Part shown: piece by piece, positions 16,283 through 24,456 of the stretch | Layout: every line of letters begins with the position of its first letter | How positions within the stretch are numbered: position 1 is the first letter of the stretch | Assembly (NCBI GenBank): GCA_014190175.1 | Contig: BJFZ01000008.1 | Location: 1-43,173 of the forward strand | DNA: 43,173 bases | Direction: 5' to 3' | DNA from: Actinomycetes bacterium | Lineage (GTDB): Bacteria > Actinomycetota > Actinomycetes > Nanopelagicales > Nanopelagicaceae | Translations under genes and position numbers: made by a program | The notes under the pieces: model-generated | What the model was told of the DNA's origin: nothing | The model's input: the letters and a program-made list of their open reading frames with translations, nothing else | Database searches by the model: none

Positions 16283-16816
16283 TCAAAAACCAATAGACAG
16301 GAATTCTTGAGATCTTTTTTCATAAATTAATTCCAATCCATCTTCAGGGTCCATCTGTTCGCCCACTTTAGTAAACCCTAATTTATTGATGATACACATT
16401 GAAGGCTGATTTTCTGGCGAAACGGTATAACGCAAGTTTTGTACATCTGGTCGCAAACAAATCATCTTCCATATGCCAATTAGAAGTTCAGTGCCAAAAC
16501 CTTGATTTTGTTTTTCTGGAACAATTCCAAATCCGATTTCAATCATTCCCTCTTCATCTGGAAAATCATGGAAGCCAGCAGAGCCAATAATTTCGTTTGC
16601 AGCTTTTTCGATCGCTAAAAATAATCCGATTTCTGCAAACTCGGGTTCGCGTTTAACTCTTGGGATTCTATGCTTGAGCGGGCTTGGCCCTTCAATCAAG
16701 TGTTTGTGTGGATTCGAAAAACCATTCCAGATAGGTTCAACTCCGGCTTCAAAATCAGTGTAATCACGCAGGGATAAAGATTGACACCACAACCGATTGG
16801 TCTCAAAGATTGTCAT
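16283..16816 (-). CDS. GNAT-family N-acetyltransferase (RimJ/RimL-like)
   Basis: A 177-residue GNAT acyltransferase. The start TNRLWCQSLSLRDYTDF fits the RimJ/RimL subfamily. The acetyl-CoA region is IEIGFGIVPEKQNQGFGTEL, and the late ENQPSMCIINKLGFTKVG is the usual final motif. It transfers an acetyl group from acetyl-CoA to an unknown amine. It lies 57 bp downstream of the alcohol dehydrogenase on the same strand and may be cotranscribed, with no functional link evident. It converges with the CUT2 permease gene (gap 20 bp), with no clear terminator hairpin between them. Confidence 0.82.
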   Translation of the reverse strand: MTIFETNRLWCQSLSLRDYTDFEAGVEPIWNGFSNPHKHLIEGPSPLKHRIPRVKREPEFAEIGLFLAIEKAANEIIGSAGFHDFPDEEGMIEIGFGIVPEKQNQGFGTELLIGIWKMICLRPDVQNLRYTVSPENQPSMCIINKLGFTKVGEQMDPEDGLELIYEKRSQEFLSIGF

Positions 16817-16873
16817 AAGACAATTTTAACCCATCTCACGTAGGGGTTTTGCTAATCAGAAGTGCCTTATCAT

Positions 16874-17989
16874 CTAATTGTGAGGATGAATTACCTGTCT
16901 CACGACTTGAGCTCCATCTAAAGCATCCATTGCCTCATTAACTTGTAACATCGAAGATGTTGACGTGAGTAATTTTTCTACAGGCAACTTTCCGTCGCGC
17001 CAGAATTTAACAAACTCTGGTATATCTAATCTTGGGTTAGCCGATCCAAGATAAGATCCCTTGATTGTTTTAAGGTCGGACACCAATGACAAAGCAGAAA
17101 TAGAAAACTTTTCCTCTGCTTTTGGAAGACCTACGCTAACTGTTGTGCCACCACGAGCGGTCGCTTCGTAAGCGGCTATTAAAGTGTCAGCTCGTCCTGC
17201 TGCTTCTATCGCCACAGAAACTCCTTCTGCAAGGGTATTTCTAAGGTTGTCTTTTGGATCTAAGGCAATATCCGCGCCAAGTGAAAGTGCTAACTTTCGT
17301 TTACTCTCCACTGGATCTATCACAATGATCGGTGCAGCTTTAGCTATGACAGCCCCCAACAAAGCTGAAAGGCCTACACCACCTAATCCCCAAATTCCAA
17401 GAGATTGCCCTTCTTTAGCATGTGCGGAATTTCTTACTGCACCAATGCCGGTTAACAATGCACACCCAAAAAGGGCTGCGATATCAAATGGAATGTCTGA
17501 TGGAAGTTTTACTAGAGAACGCGCATCTATGACCGCATATTGACTATAACAAGAGATTCCGTTGTAGTGATTTACTGAAACACCTTCAATGCTAATCCGC
17601 GATCCTCCGCTAATCATTTGGCCACTTGCATTTGCTTTGGCTCCAACGGAACAATTTGCTGGGATTCCTGATTTACATTCATAGCAATTCTGACAACTTG
17701 GTAAAAATACTGTGGTGAAATGATCTCCAACTTTGAAATCATGAACATCTTGTCCAAGTTCAATGACTACTCCTGAAGATTCATGACCAAGGATTATAGG
17801 AAGTGGGCGGAGACGTGAACCATTTACAACTGAAAGATCGGAATGACATATCCCGGCAGACTCAATTTTTACAAGAACTTCGCCTGCTCTAGGAGGGGCA
17901 AGATCAATCTCAACTATTTCTAATGATTTAGATTTTGCATAAGGCAGATTTGCGCCAGCTTCACGAATTAAAACAGCTTTTGATTTCAT
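16874..17989 (-). CDS. Zinc-dependent alcohol dehydrogenase (MDR family)
   Basis: A 371-residue NAD(P)-dependent dehydrogenase that oxidises an alcohol or reduces an aldehyde. Catalytic zinc ligands lie in GICHSD and GHESSG. The structural-zinc lobe has SCQNCYECKSGIPANC with four correctly spaced Cys. The Rossmann motif is GLGGVGLSALLG and the following VIDP acidic residue favours NAD. The length fits class III-like and mycobacterial-type ADHs. The ATG at 17989 has AAAGG only two bases before it, so initiation may be leaderless. No sugar-specific feature is seen; the neighbours are transporters, and the substrate is unknown. Confidence 0.88.
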   Translation of the reverse strand: MKSKAVLIREAGANLPYAKSKSLEIVEIDLAPPRAGEVLVKIESAGICHSDLSVVNGSRLRPLPIILGHESSGVVIELGQDVHDFKVGDHFTTVFLPSCQNCYECKSGIPANCSVGAKANASGQMISGGSRISIEGVSVNHYNGISCYSQYAVIDARSLVKLPSDIPFDIAALFGCALLTGIGAVRNSAHAKEGQSLGIWGLGGVGLSALLGAVIAKAAPIIVIDPVESKRKLALSLGADIALDPKDNLRNTLAEGVSVAIEAAGRADTLIAAYEATARGGTTVSVGLPKAEEKFSISALSLVSDLKTIKGSYLGSANPRLDIPEFVKFWRDGKLPVEKLLTSTSSMLQVNEAMDALDGAQVVRQVIHPHN

Positions 17990-18133
17990 TCCTTTGCGCT
18001 ACCTACTTTTCAGTACCACGTTATCTCGATTTGCAATATCCACTTGAACGAATCAATTGAAAAATATCATATTTGGAGCGTAAATACTAGATAGATGAAG
18101 GCCTTATCGGTCAAAAATCTTCAATAACTCTTA

Positions 18134-18139
18134 TATAAT
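18134..18139 (+). promoter_or_regulatory. -10 box giving a near-leaderless transcript
   Basis: TATAAT at 18134-18139 is a perfect -10 hexamer 10 bp before the ATG at 18150. The transcript would begin only a few bases before, or at, the start codon, which agrees with the absence of a ribosome site. Leaderless mRNAs are common in Actinobacteria. A good -35 box is not evident. Confidence 0.5.
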
Positions 18140-18149
18140 TAGATTTCTA

Positions 18150-18989
18150 ATGCGAAATTATCTGAAATTAACACATAGGCGATCTGCTCAAATTGTCCCA
18201 TCATTGATGATGCTTCCTTATGTCTGCTTTATGTTTTTTTGTGGAATAATCCCAATTGGATACGGGATTCTAGAAGTTAGAAATCCTTCTTGGGTAAATA
18301 TGGATGGCGGACCAGAAACCTTCATAAAAGTATTACAAGACTTTCGAGTCGGTCCAGCTTTCATAAATGTTTTTTTCTTAATCTTGATTTTTGTGCCATT
18401 GATGGCGGTAACAGTTCTGAGTATTTCACTCCTGCTTGATGCAACAGATCTTCGTGGGAATGCGCTAATACGGTTGTTATTTCTAATTCCCGCTTTAATA
18501 CCTACCGGTGTCGCAGTCTTATTTTGGGTCTCTGTAGTTGGTCCAGATGTGGTTTGGGACCATTCCAATATCCGCTGGTTTATCGGCAGTATTGCATTTT
18601 CAACTGGTATCGGCAGTTGGATCGTCATTCAGTACGGATCGCTCAGGTCAATCCCTCCTGAAGTTTTGGAAGCTGGAATCATTGACGGATGTAATCGCTT
18701 TCAGCTCGCCATCAGGCTGAAATTACCAATGATAAGTAAATACGTGGCATATATGGTTATTTTGCTAATCGTAAGCGCATTGCAAATATTTAATGAACCG
18801 AATTTACTGATGTTCACAAACATGACAACAGACTGGTCTTTAAGCCAGATCGCATTTAGTTATGCCTTTAAAGCCGCTGATTTCGCCGGCAGTTCTGCTC
18901 TATCAATTATGATGCTAATACCCAATATAATTCTGGCACTTTTGTTTGTTTTCCTCACAGATTTTATCAAGAAGAGTAAAAATTCATGA
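18150..18989 (+). CDS. CUT1 sugar ABC transporter permease (MalF type), orphan pair
   Basis: A 279-residue membrane protein with about six hydrophobic segments and the cytoplasmic loop LEAGIIDGCNRFQLAIRLK. It is clearly paralogous to the product of 20669-21589; both share VLQDFR early and a WI-x-IQYGSL-x-SI stretch before the EAA loop. The ATG follows a TATAAT box closely and has no ribosome site. It overlaps the next permease by 4 bp (ATGA). No binding-protein or ATPase gene accompanies this pair, so it may use the binding protein of the convergent system or one encoded elsewhere. Confidence 0.85.
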   Translation: MRNYLKLTHRRSAQIVPSLMMLPYVCFMFFCGIIPIGYGILEVRNPSWVNMDGGPETFIKVLQDFRVGPAFINVFFLILIFVPLMAVTVLSISLLLDATDLRGNALIRLLFLIPALIPTGVAVLFWVSVVGPDVVWDHSNIRWFIGSIAFSTGIGSWIVIQYGSLRSIPPEVLEAGIIDGCNRFQLAIRLKLPMISKYVAYMVILLIVSALQIFNEPNLLMFTNMTTDWSLSQIAFSYAFKAADFAGSSALSIMMLIPNIILALLFVFLTDFIKKSKNS

Positions 18990-19750
18990 AACCTATAAAG
19001 CGAGATAGAAACTCTAGCCTTATAAAAATAACATTATGGTTTATGGCTTTTTTCACCTCTATACCTTTTCTTTGGCTGATAAAAGATGCCGGAAGAATGA
19101 TATTTTCACCGATAATTTACTATGACAATGGGATTTTCTTCGTATGGTTGAAAAACACTTCGATTTTCGTAGGTTCGGCTTTATTAATTTCAGTATTAAC
19201 TTGCGTTACTGCTGGCTTTGTAATGGCAGTACTAGATGTTCCCTTTCGCCGCTTTCTTCTCTTTTCCACACTCGTAACTATGTTAATTCCAATAACCGCA
19301 ATGGCAATGCCGCTTTATGTCTTGATTGACCGAATCCACCTCAACAACACTTTACTTGGCCTCATCTTGGCATCATCTTATTTTCCATTTGGTGCTTTTC
19401 TCTCTTATCTCTATTACTCATCAGTTCTTCCGCAAGAGTTAGTTGGAATGGGACGAATTGATGGCTTGACAGATTTTGGAATTTATCGCCATCTAGGAAT
19501 TCCTTTATCAAAATCTTTAATTTCAATCGTTACATTCTTTTCCTTTGTCGGTCTTTGGAACAGTTACCAACTGCCACGCGTGCTCTTAATTGATCCATCG
19601 CGTTCTGTTATGTCTATTGGAATAGAAGTTTTCTATGGGCAAGGCACGACACTAATTGGAATCATGATGTTAATTCCATCTGTGCTGCTTTACCTAGCCT
19701 CCCAAAAAACAATTGCCCGCGGCATCTTCAGTGGGGCAATGAAAGGCTAA
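18986..19750 (+). CDS. CUT1 sugar ABC transporter permease (MalG type), orphan pair
   Basis: A 254-residue permease, short for MalG-type subunits (usually 270-300) because the N-terminal part is reduced. It has about six membrane segments and is paralogous to 19755-20672. Its cytoplasmic loop reads VGMGRIDGLTDFGIYRH, so the EAA residues are replaced by GMG while the key Gly is kept. This is a divergence from its paralogue (YESARLDGCSDWQLY). It overlaps the upstream permease by 4 bp. Its stop codon is 4 bp from the stop of the convergent paralogue with no terminator between them. It may be a diverging copy with a changed ATPase contact. Confidence 0.82.
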   Translation: MKPIKRDRNSSLIKITLWFMAFFTSIPFLWLIKDAGRMIFSPIIYYDNGIFFVWLKNTSIFVGSALLISVLTCVTAGFVMAVLDVPFRRFLLFSTLVTMLIPITAMAMPLYVLIDRIHLNNTLLGLILASSYFPFGAFLSYLYYSSVLPQELVGMGRIDGLTDFGIYRHLGIPLSKSLISIVTFFSFVGLWNSYQLPRVLLIDPSRSVMSIGIEVFYGQGTTLIGIMMLIPSVLLYLASQKTIARGIFSGAMKG

Positions 19751-19754
19751 CTTT

Positions 19755-20672
19755 CTATTCTTTAATTGAACCCGCAAGCATTCCGCGGATAAGACGCTTC
19801 TGGGAAATTAAGAACATCACCATGATTGGGAAGGCAATTAACGCACCAGCAAGTGCAATCTCTGGCTTATAGATTGGCACAGAGGTGGCACCTACACCTG
19901 GGTTAATTGCTGGAGTTGATGAGAACAAGAAGCCAAGTCCTAGTGGCAAGGTGTAATTCTCGCCCGAATAAAGCATTACGTAAGGCATAAAGTAATTCGC
20001 CCAGTTTCCAATAAAAGCAAAAAAAGCTAGCAATCCAAGTAAGGCACCTGAAAGTGGAAACGCGATTCGAGTGTAAAGCTGCCAATCGCTGCATCCGTCT
20101 AAGCGGGCTGATTCATACAATTCAGGCGGGATTGTTGTCGAATAATAAATGTAAGAAAGAAAAGCCCCAAAGGGGTAAAGCGAAGAAATTAAAATTACCG
20201 ACAACGGATTGTCAATCAAGCTAACTTTGTCCATAAGCACAAAGAGCGGAATTACTAATGCCACTGGTGGAAGTAACATCATAATTAAGGTACTAATTAG
20301 AAATGTTTTCTTAAATCGAATTCTAGATGCTGAGATTACAAAGCCAGCCAAAGAAGCAGTAATTGTCGCAATTACAACAATAGCTGCGTTATAAAGGACT
20401 GAATTAATTACCCATCTTCCAATAACACCATTATCAAAAAAAGTTAGATTATTCCAAGCATTTATATAACCTTTGAAACTACCAAATGCTAACGGATTGA
20501 GCGAACTTAATTCTGGATCAGTTTTGGATGAGGCAAGTAGCAACCAAGCCATCGGAATAATGCTGATTACAGCAAAAAATATCAGCCAAGAGTTGACAAA
20601 AAACATTCCAACCCGACTTTCTTGTCGAGTTGCAGATTTCAACTTCTTTGAACTCTTGATTGTAGTGCTCAT
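19755..20672 (-). CDS. CUT1 sugar ABC transporter permease (MalG type)
   Basis: A 305-residue inner-membrane subunit with a lysine-rich cytoplasmic start (SSKKLKSATRQ), about six hydrophobic segments, and EAA loop YESARLDGCSDWQLYTRI. It overlaps the upstream MalF-type gene by 4 bp on the minus strand and is the last gene of the operon binding protein - MalF - MalG (23004 to 19755). It forms a tail-to-tail arrangement with its plus-strand paralogue. The ATPase is not in the window. Substrate unknown. Confidence 0.9.
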   Translation of the reverse strand: MSTTIKSSKKLKSATRQESRVGMFFVNSWLIFFAVISIIPMAWLLLASSKTDPELSSLNPLAFGSFKGYINAWNNLTFFDNGVIGRWVINSVLYNAAIVVIATITASLAGFVISASRIRFKKTFLISTLIMMLLPPVALVIPLFVLMDKVSLIDNPLSVILISSLYPFGAFLSYIYYSTTIPPELYESARLDGCSDWQLYTRIAFPLSGALLGLLAFFAFIGNWANYFMPYVMLYSGENYTLPLGLGFLFSSTPAINPGVGATSVPIYKPEIALAGALIAFPIMVMFLISQKRLIRGMLAGSIKE

Positions 20673-21589
20673 AGATCCGCCTTATCAGAACTTTTTTTAT
20701 CTCTAATAGTCTTATCATCAAACATATCTGTTCTAAAAATAACCACGAGGGCTCCAATTAAGCTTGGAATTAATAGAATTATTGAAAGTGCCGAGGCGCC
20801 ACCAAAATCACCACTCTTAAATGCGAGTTCATAACTAAGTTGATCAAATGACCAAGAACTCGCAATTCCAGTGTAGACACCGGTGTTCAGAAGTTGTGGT
20901 TCAACAAAGATCTGTAATCCGCCAGCAAAGACAAGTACGGCCATATAAATTATATATTTACGAATGAGCGGGAGTTTGATGCGGAATGCCAGTTGAAGTG
21001 CAGAACAGCCATCAACTCGTGCTGCTTCGATAATTTCAGTAGAGATACTTTGGAGGGATCCATATTGAATCAAAATCCAATTCCCTGCCATGGAAAAGAA
21101 AGTCATGATTGCAATTAGATAGACAAGGTTTTCTGTCTGCCAAATTTGCCTTGCTGAGTTTATTCCAAAGAAATGCAAGACTGATTTTATGGGGCTAATG
21201 GTGGGTTCAAAAATTGCCCACCAGACAAGCACTGCGACCGCACCAGAGATAGATGCAGGAACGATGTAAGCCAAGCGTAAATATTTACTCCACTTATTTG
21301 TTTTAACATCTAGCATCAAAGCCATGGCTATAACAATAATAATCATCATCGGAACGAAGTAAGCCATAAATCCAAGCACATTTTTTAAAGCTGAAGGAAA
21401 TCTAAAATCTTGAAGCACAATTTTAAAGGCATCCCATCCGCCATCTGGGTTAGCGATGGAAATTTTGGGAACTTCTAACACCGCCATGAACAATGGAAGT
21501 ATTCCAAAGACAATCAAAAGGAAGATATATGGTGCAAGCATGGTCATCATTAAAAGATTTCGCTGCTTATATCCTCTTGGTTTAGACAT
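20669..21589 (-). CDS. CUT1 sugar ABC transporter permease (MalF type)
   Basis: A 306-residue permease with about six membrane segments and EAA loop IEAARVDGCSALQLAFRIK. AGGAGT lies just upstream of the ATG at 21589 (AAGGAGTCTGG), a strong ribosome site. It is paralogous to 18150-18989. It follows the binding-protein gene, separated by a 14-bp perfect hairpin, and overlaps the MalG-type gene by 4 bp. Together they form the channel of a binding-protein-dependent importer. Confidence 0.9.
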   Translation of the reverse strand: MSKPRGYKQRNLLMMTMLAPYIFLLIVFGILPLFMAVLEVPKISIANPDGGWDAFKIVLQDFRFPSALKNVLGFMAYFVPMMIIIVIAMALMLDVKTNKWSKYLRLAYIVPASISGAVAVLVWWAIFEPTISPIKSVLHFFGINSARQIWQTENLVYLIAIMTFFSMAGNWILIQYGSLQSISTEIIEAARVDGCSALQLAFRIKLPLIRKYIIYMAVLVFAGGLQIFVEPQLLNTGVYTGIASSWSFDQLSYELAFKSGDFGGASALSIILLIPSLIGALVVIFRTDMFDDKTIRDKKSSDKADL

Positions 21590-21632
21590 CCAGACTCCTT
21601 AAAGATGCATTCAAACGCGCCTTGACTTAAGA

Positions 21633-21665
21633 AGCGACGGGTTTGAATTTATCAAACCCGTCGCT
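21633..21665. terminator. Perfect stem-loop between binding-protein and permease genes
   Basis: AGCGACGGGTTTGA (21633-21646) and TCAAACCCGTCGCT (21652-21665) form a 14-bp perfect stem with a five-base loop. Read on the minus strand it lies after the binding-protein stop and before the permease start. There is no long U tract after it in that direction, so read-through is expected. A role in making more binding protein than permease, by partial termination or by protecting the mRNA 3' end, is likely. Confidence 0.8.
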
Positions 21666-21690
21666 GTTTACTATTAGTAACTCTTAAGAA

Positions 21691-23004
21691 TTACTTTTTG
21701 GTTGTTACCTCATAGCCCAATTGCTGAGCCAAGTTTGAGGTATATGTTGCATATGCATCTAGAGCTTTTTGAATGTCCTTAGACTTCGCCATCTCTGGAG
21801 CAAACGCAGCTCCCCATGCACCATCAGCGTCATAACGAACTGGCTTTACGCCGGTCCAGACTTTGCCCGCTTGGGCTGCCATGGCTGCATAAGGACTTGC
21901 CTTGTAGTAAGTGTCTGCATCAATCTTTGCTTTCCAAAGCTTATTTCCCGGGATATACGCAGGGAAAGTTGGAGCTCCGGTGCTCTTATCTGGATTGACT
22001 ACATCAACAACGTTTCTCTTATCGCCCACCATAAAGAGTGCGAAATCGAGAGCTGCACGTGGGAATTTAGCGTGTGGAGAGATTGTATAGATTCCACCAC
22101 CCCATTCACCGGAGTAATTGACTGTCTCACCTTCCCACATAGGCATTGGTGCCGCGGTTAAGCGACCTGTTGGGATGTTGAAGGAAGATGCTGGGCGAAG
22201 TACAAACTCACCAAACCATGATGGTCCAATGTGAGCAACTAGCTTGCCTTCTTGAGCAATCTTGATGTACTCAGGTGAGAATGCAGAACCTGGGTAGAAA
22301 ACGCCTTTATCAATCAGCGGTTGTAGTGCTGCTGTAACGCGGGTGCACTTAGGTGATTTTGAATTGATAAGTACCCGAGTTGCGCTTAGCTCATTATTCA
22401 ATGGACATTGTGATGGCCAGAAATAAGAGGAGTAAGAAGCTGCATCGCTTAGGGCTCCCAAGGAATATCCTGGATGCTTTGCGGCAAGGTCTGCACCAAT
22501 TGCGAACAATTCGCTCATCTTGGTAGGGACTGTGTAGCCAAACTCAGCAAACAATGCTGTGTCATACCAAAGGACAGATTGCGCCATGTCATTCTTTACG
22601 CAGTAATACTTTCCATCTGAACCTTTGCACCAGTCATTGAGTTTGCCGAAGTTTTTGATCTCTTCAGCTTTCAACAGAGTTGAAATCTCGCGGGCATTTC
22701 CAATGATTGGGTTACGCAATACAGCTACATCGTTTGGTGGACCAAAAACTACATCTGGCCAACCTTTTTTAACACGGTTAAATAACTGTACTTTTGCTAG
22801 CAAATCACCTTGACTGTGAAGTTCGACTTTTACATCTACTTTGCCCTTCATAATCTTGGCATACTCTTTAGCGCCAGGAAGGCGTGGTGAATCCACCCAA
22901 ATTAAAAGTGATGGATTTGCTGCTTGTGACGGCATGCTGATTAGTGCGCTACTTGCTATTGCAAGTACACCAACGGCTGCTGCTGCCCGCTTTGTTATTC
23001 TCAA
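21691..23004 (-). CDS. CUT1 extracellular sugar-binding protein (family 1)
   Basis: A 437-residue solute-binding protein. The N-terminus has a signal peptide (KRAAAAVGVLAIASSALIS, then MPSQAANP with a likely cleavage after QA) and no lipobox Cys at the cleavage point. LLIWVDSPRLPGAKEYAK opens the mature domain, and WPDVVFGPPND is the usual early hinge segment of MalE-like proteins. SGEWGGGIYTIS and the late PTFPAYI also suit this family. Translation starts at TTG with a strong GGGGGA ribosome site upstream. It heads the operon with the two permeases on the minus strand. The ligand is unknown; it might also serve the convergent orphan permease pair. Confidence 0.88.
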   Translation of the reverse strand: MRITKRAAAAVGVLAIASSALISMPSQAANPSLLIWVDSPRLPGAKEYAKIMKGKVDVKVELHSQGDLLAKVQLFNRVKKGWPDVVFGPPNDVAVLRNPIIGNAREISTLLKAEEIKNFGKLNDWCKGSDGKYYCVKNDMAQSVLWYDTALFAEFGYTVPTKMSELFAIGADLAAKHPGYSLGALSDAASYSSYFWPSQCPLNNELSATRVLINSKSPKCTRVTAALQPLIDKGVFYPGSAFSPEYIKIAQEGKLVAHIGPSWFGEFVLRPASSFNIPTGRLTAAPMPMWEGETVNYSGEWGGGIYTISPHAKFPRAALDFALFMVGDKRNVVDVVNPDKSTGAPTFPAYIPGNKLWKAKIDADTYYKASPYAAMAAQAGKVWTGVKPVRYDADGAWGAAFAPEMAKSKDIQKALDAYATYTSNLAQQLGYEVTTKK

Positions 23005-23145
23005 GGATTCCCCCTATTTTTAATGGCTGAGAAATACATTTTTCTCAGCAATCTTTGGGATCATCCTAAAGTGAAAAAACGATTTTTCCTATATTTTTCA
23101 AATAATTAAGGCCATGGTTTTTCTCCGCTTAGGCTCAACTTTGTG

Positions 23146-23165
23146 ACTGTTATCAAACTGTTATC
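23146..23165. repeat. Two 9-bp direct repeats (ACTGTTATC) in a divergent promoter region
   Basis: ACTGTTATC stands at 23146-23154 and at 23157-23165, an 11-bp period. It lies in the 223-bp gap between the divergent binding-protein gene and the MFS gene. The helical spacing suggests a tandem regulator site for one or both genes. GTTATCGAA at its right end also occurs at 37440-37448 in the inverted repeat near the two-component genes. The regulator is not identified. Confidence 0.45.
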
Positions 23166-23227
23166 GAATCTTCCTTTTCGGCCTGTCCGAATTGTAACGA
23201 TTCAATACTTGTAAGGTACTAATCCTA

Positions 23228-24436
23228 ATGCGAAATTATCTAACATTAATAAAACTCCGAAATGTTAGATTACTGATAATCGTTTCTTTTCCGGCTCGTA
23301 TCTGCCAAGCGATGATCAACTTAACCATCTTCTTCCATGTGCAAAGAGTCACTGGTTCAATCACTTTGGCGGGAGTTGCAAGTGGTTGCTACCAGCTAGC
23401 CATCTCTCTCTCATTATTTTATCGCGCACGATTGATAGATAAATTAGGACAACAAAAACCGCTGATGTTTTTGGTACCGATTTATTCAGTGATGGTATTT
23501 TTTTACAAATACGTAGATTCAACTTTTTTACTTTTAGTGCTGCCAATGTTTATGGGTATGGCTTCTCCCCCAATTAATCTTTCAATCCGTCCATTATGGA
23601 AATTAGCTGCACCAATTCATATGATCAGAACTGCTTACGCCCTGGACTCTGTGGCAATAAATATCACCAATATATTGGGGCCGCTGCTAGCAACAACTTT
23701 GGCTCTCTCATCTAGGCCAGAGAGTGCATTAGAACTTTGTGCACTACTTCAACTAATGAGTGGTTTTGGATTATCACTTATTGCAGTCTCGAAGAGTTGG
23801 ATTCCCGAAAAAAGAAACAAGGCTGATGGGGTAATTTGGAAAGCTAAAGGTTTGCAACTTCTCGCAATTCAAGGTGCTTGTTTTGGATTAGCCACCGGAG
23901 CCTTATCAGTTGGAATACCCGCTTACGCTTCACTAGAGGGAGTAGCAAAATGGTCTGCGGTAGTTTTCACTGGAATGGCGATCGCCTCTGTATTTGGGGC
24001 GTTGTTTGCCGGAATGATTTCCCGAAAAGCCCTACCAACTACTGCGATGGTTGTAAGTAATGCGCTTTGGGCTTTGGTAGCAATCCCGCTCGCATTTACA
24101 TATCCAGACTGGAGTTTGCTCACCGTTGCTATTTTCTTTGGTTTTTTCGGGGGCGCAATTCGAATCTTTTTCTGGGAACTTATCGAAACCATTCGACCAC
24201 CAGGTACTGCAGTTACCTCAGCCGGTTGGTTATGGACAATTGAAGGATCATTCATGGCGATAGGAGCGGCGGCCGGAGGATGGAGTGCTGATCACATTTC
24301 TCCACGCGCAACACTCTTGATGGTAACCGTCCCTACAGTTTTAAGTTTATTCACCATCCTTGCTAATAACAGCAAACTTAAATCGCTTTATAAAATTCAT
24401 CTTGAACTAGCTAACGAACGCGCCCGCAATTTGTAA
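23228..24436 (+). CDS. MFS transporter (copy 1)
   Basis: A 402-residue major facilitator with about twelve hydrophobic segments. It is clearly paralogous to 31477-32712: the two share SFPARI near residue 20, SPPINLS-[IV]-RPLWK near 115 and RTAYALD shortly after, as well as the late GWLWT-[IV]-EG-x-FMA stretch. There is no sugar- or drug-specific motif I can name, so the substrate is unknown. The stop codon is built into a palindrome shared with the stop of the convergent secreted-protein gene. The first 17 bases around its ATG match those at 18150. Confidence 0.85.
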   Translation: MRNYLTLIKLRNVRLLIIVSFPARICQAMINLTIFFHVQRVTGSITLAGVASGCYQLAISLSLFYRARLIDKLGQQKPLMFLVPIYSVMVFFYKYVDSTFLLLVLPMFMGMASPPINLSIRPLWKLAAPIHMIRTAYALDSVAINITNILGPLLATTLALSSRPESALELCALLQLMSGFGLSLIAVSKSWIPEKRNKADGVIWKAKGLQLLAIQGACFGLATGALSVGIPAYASLEGVAKWSAVVFTGMAIASVFGALFAGMISRKALPTTAMVVSNALWALVAIPLAFTYPDWSLLTVAIFFGFFGGAIRIFFWELIETIRPPGTAVTSAGWLWTIEGSFMAIGAAAGGWSADHISPRATLLMVTVPTVLSLFTILANNSKLKSLYKIHLELANERARNL

Positions 24437-24456
24437 TTAGAGAGGATCTCTAATTA
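24434..24456. terminator. Palindrome containing both convergent stop codons
   Basis: TAATTAGAGA (24434-24443) and TCTCTAATTA (24447-24456) are a perfect 10-bp inverted repeat with loop GGA. The plus-strand stop codon of the MFS gene is 24434-24436 and the minus-strand stop codon of the secreted-protein gene is 24456-24454, so both sit at the ends of the hairpin. It can form in either transcript. No T tract follows, so termination strength is uncertain. Confidence 0.6.
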
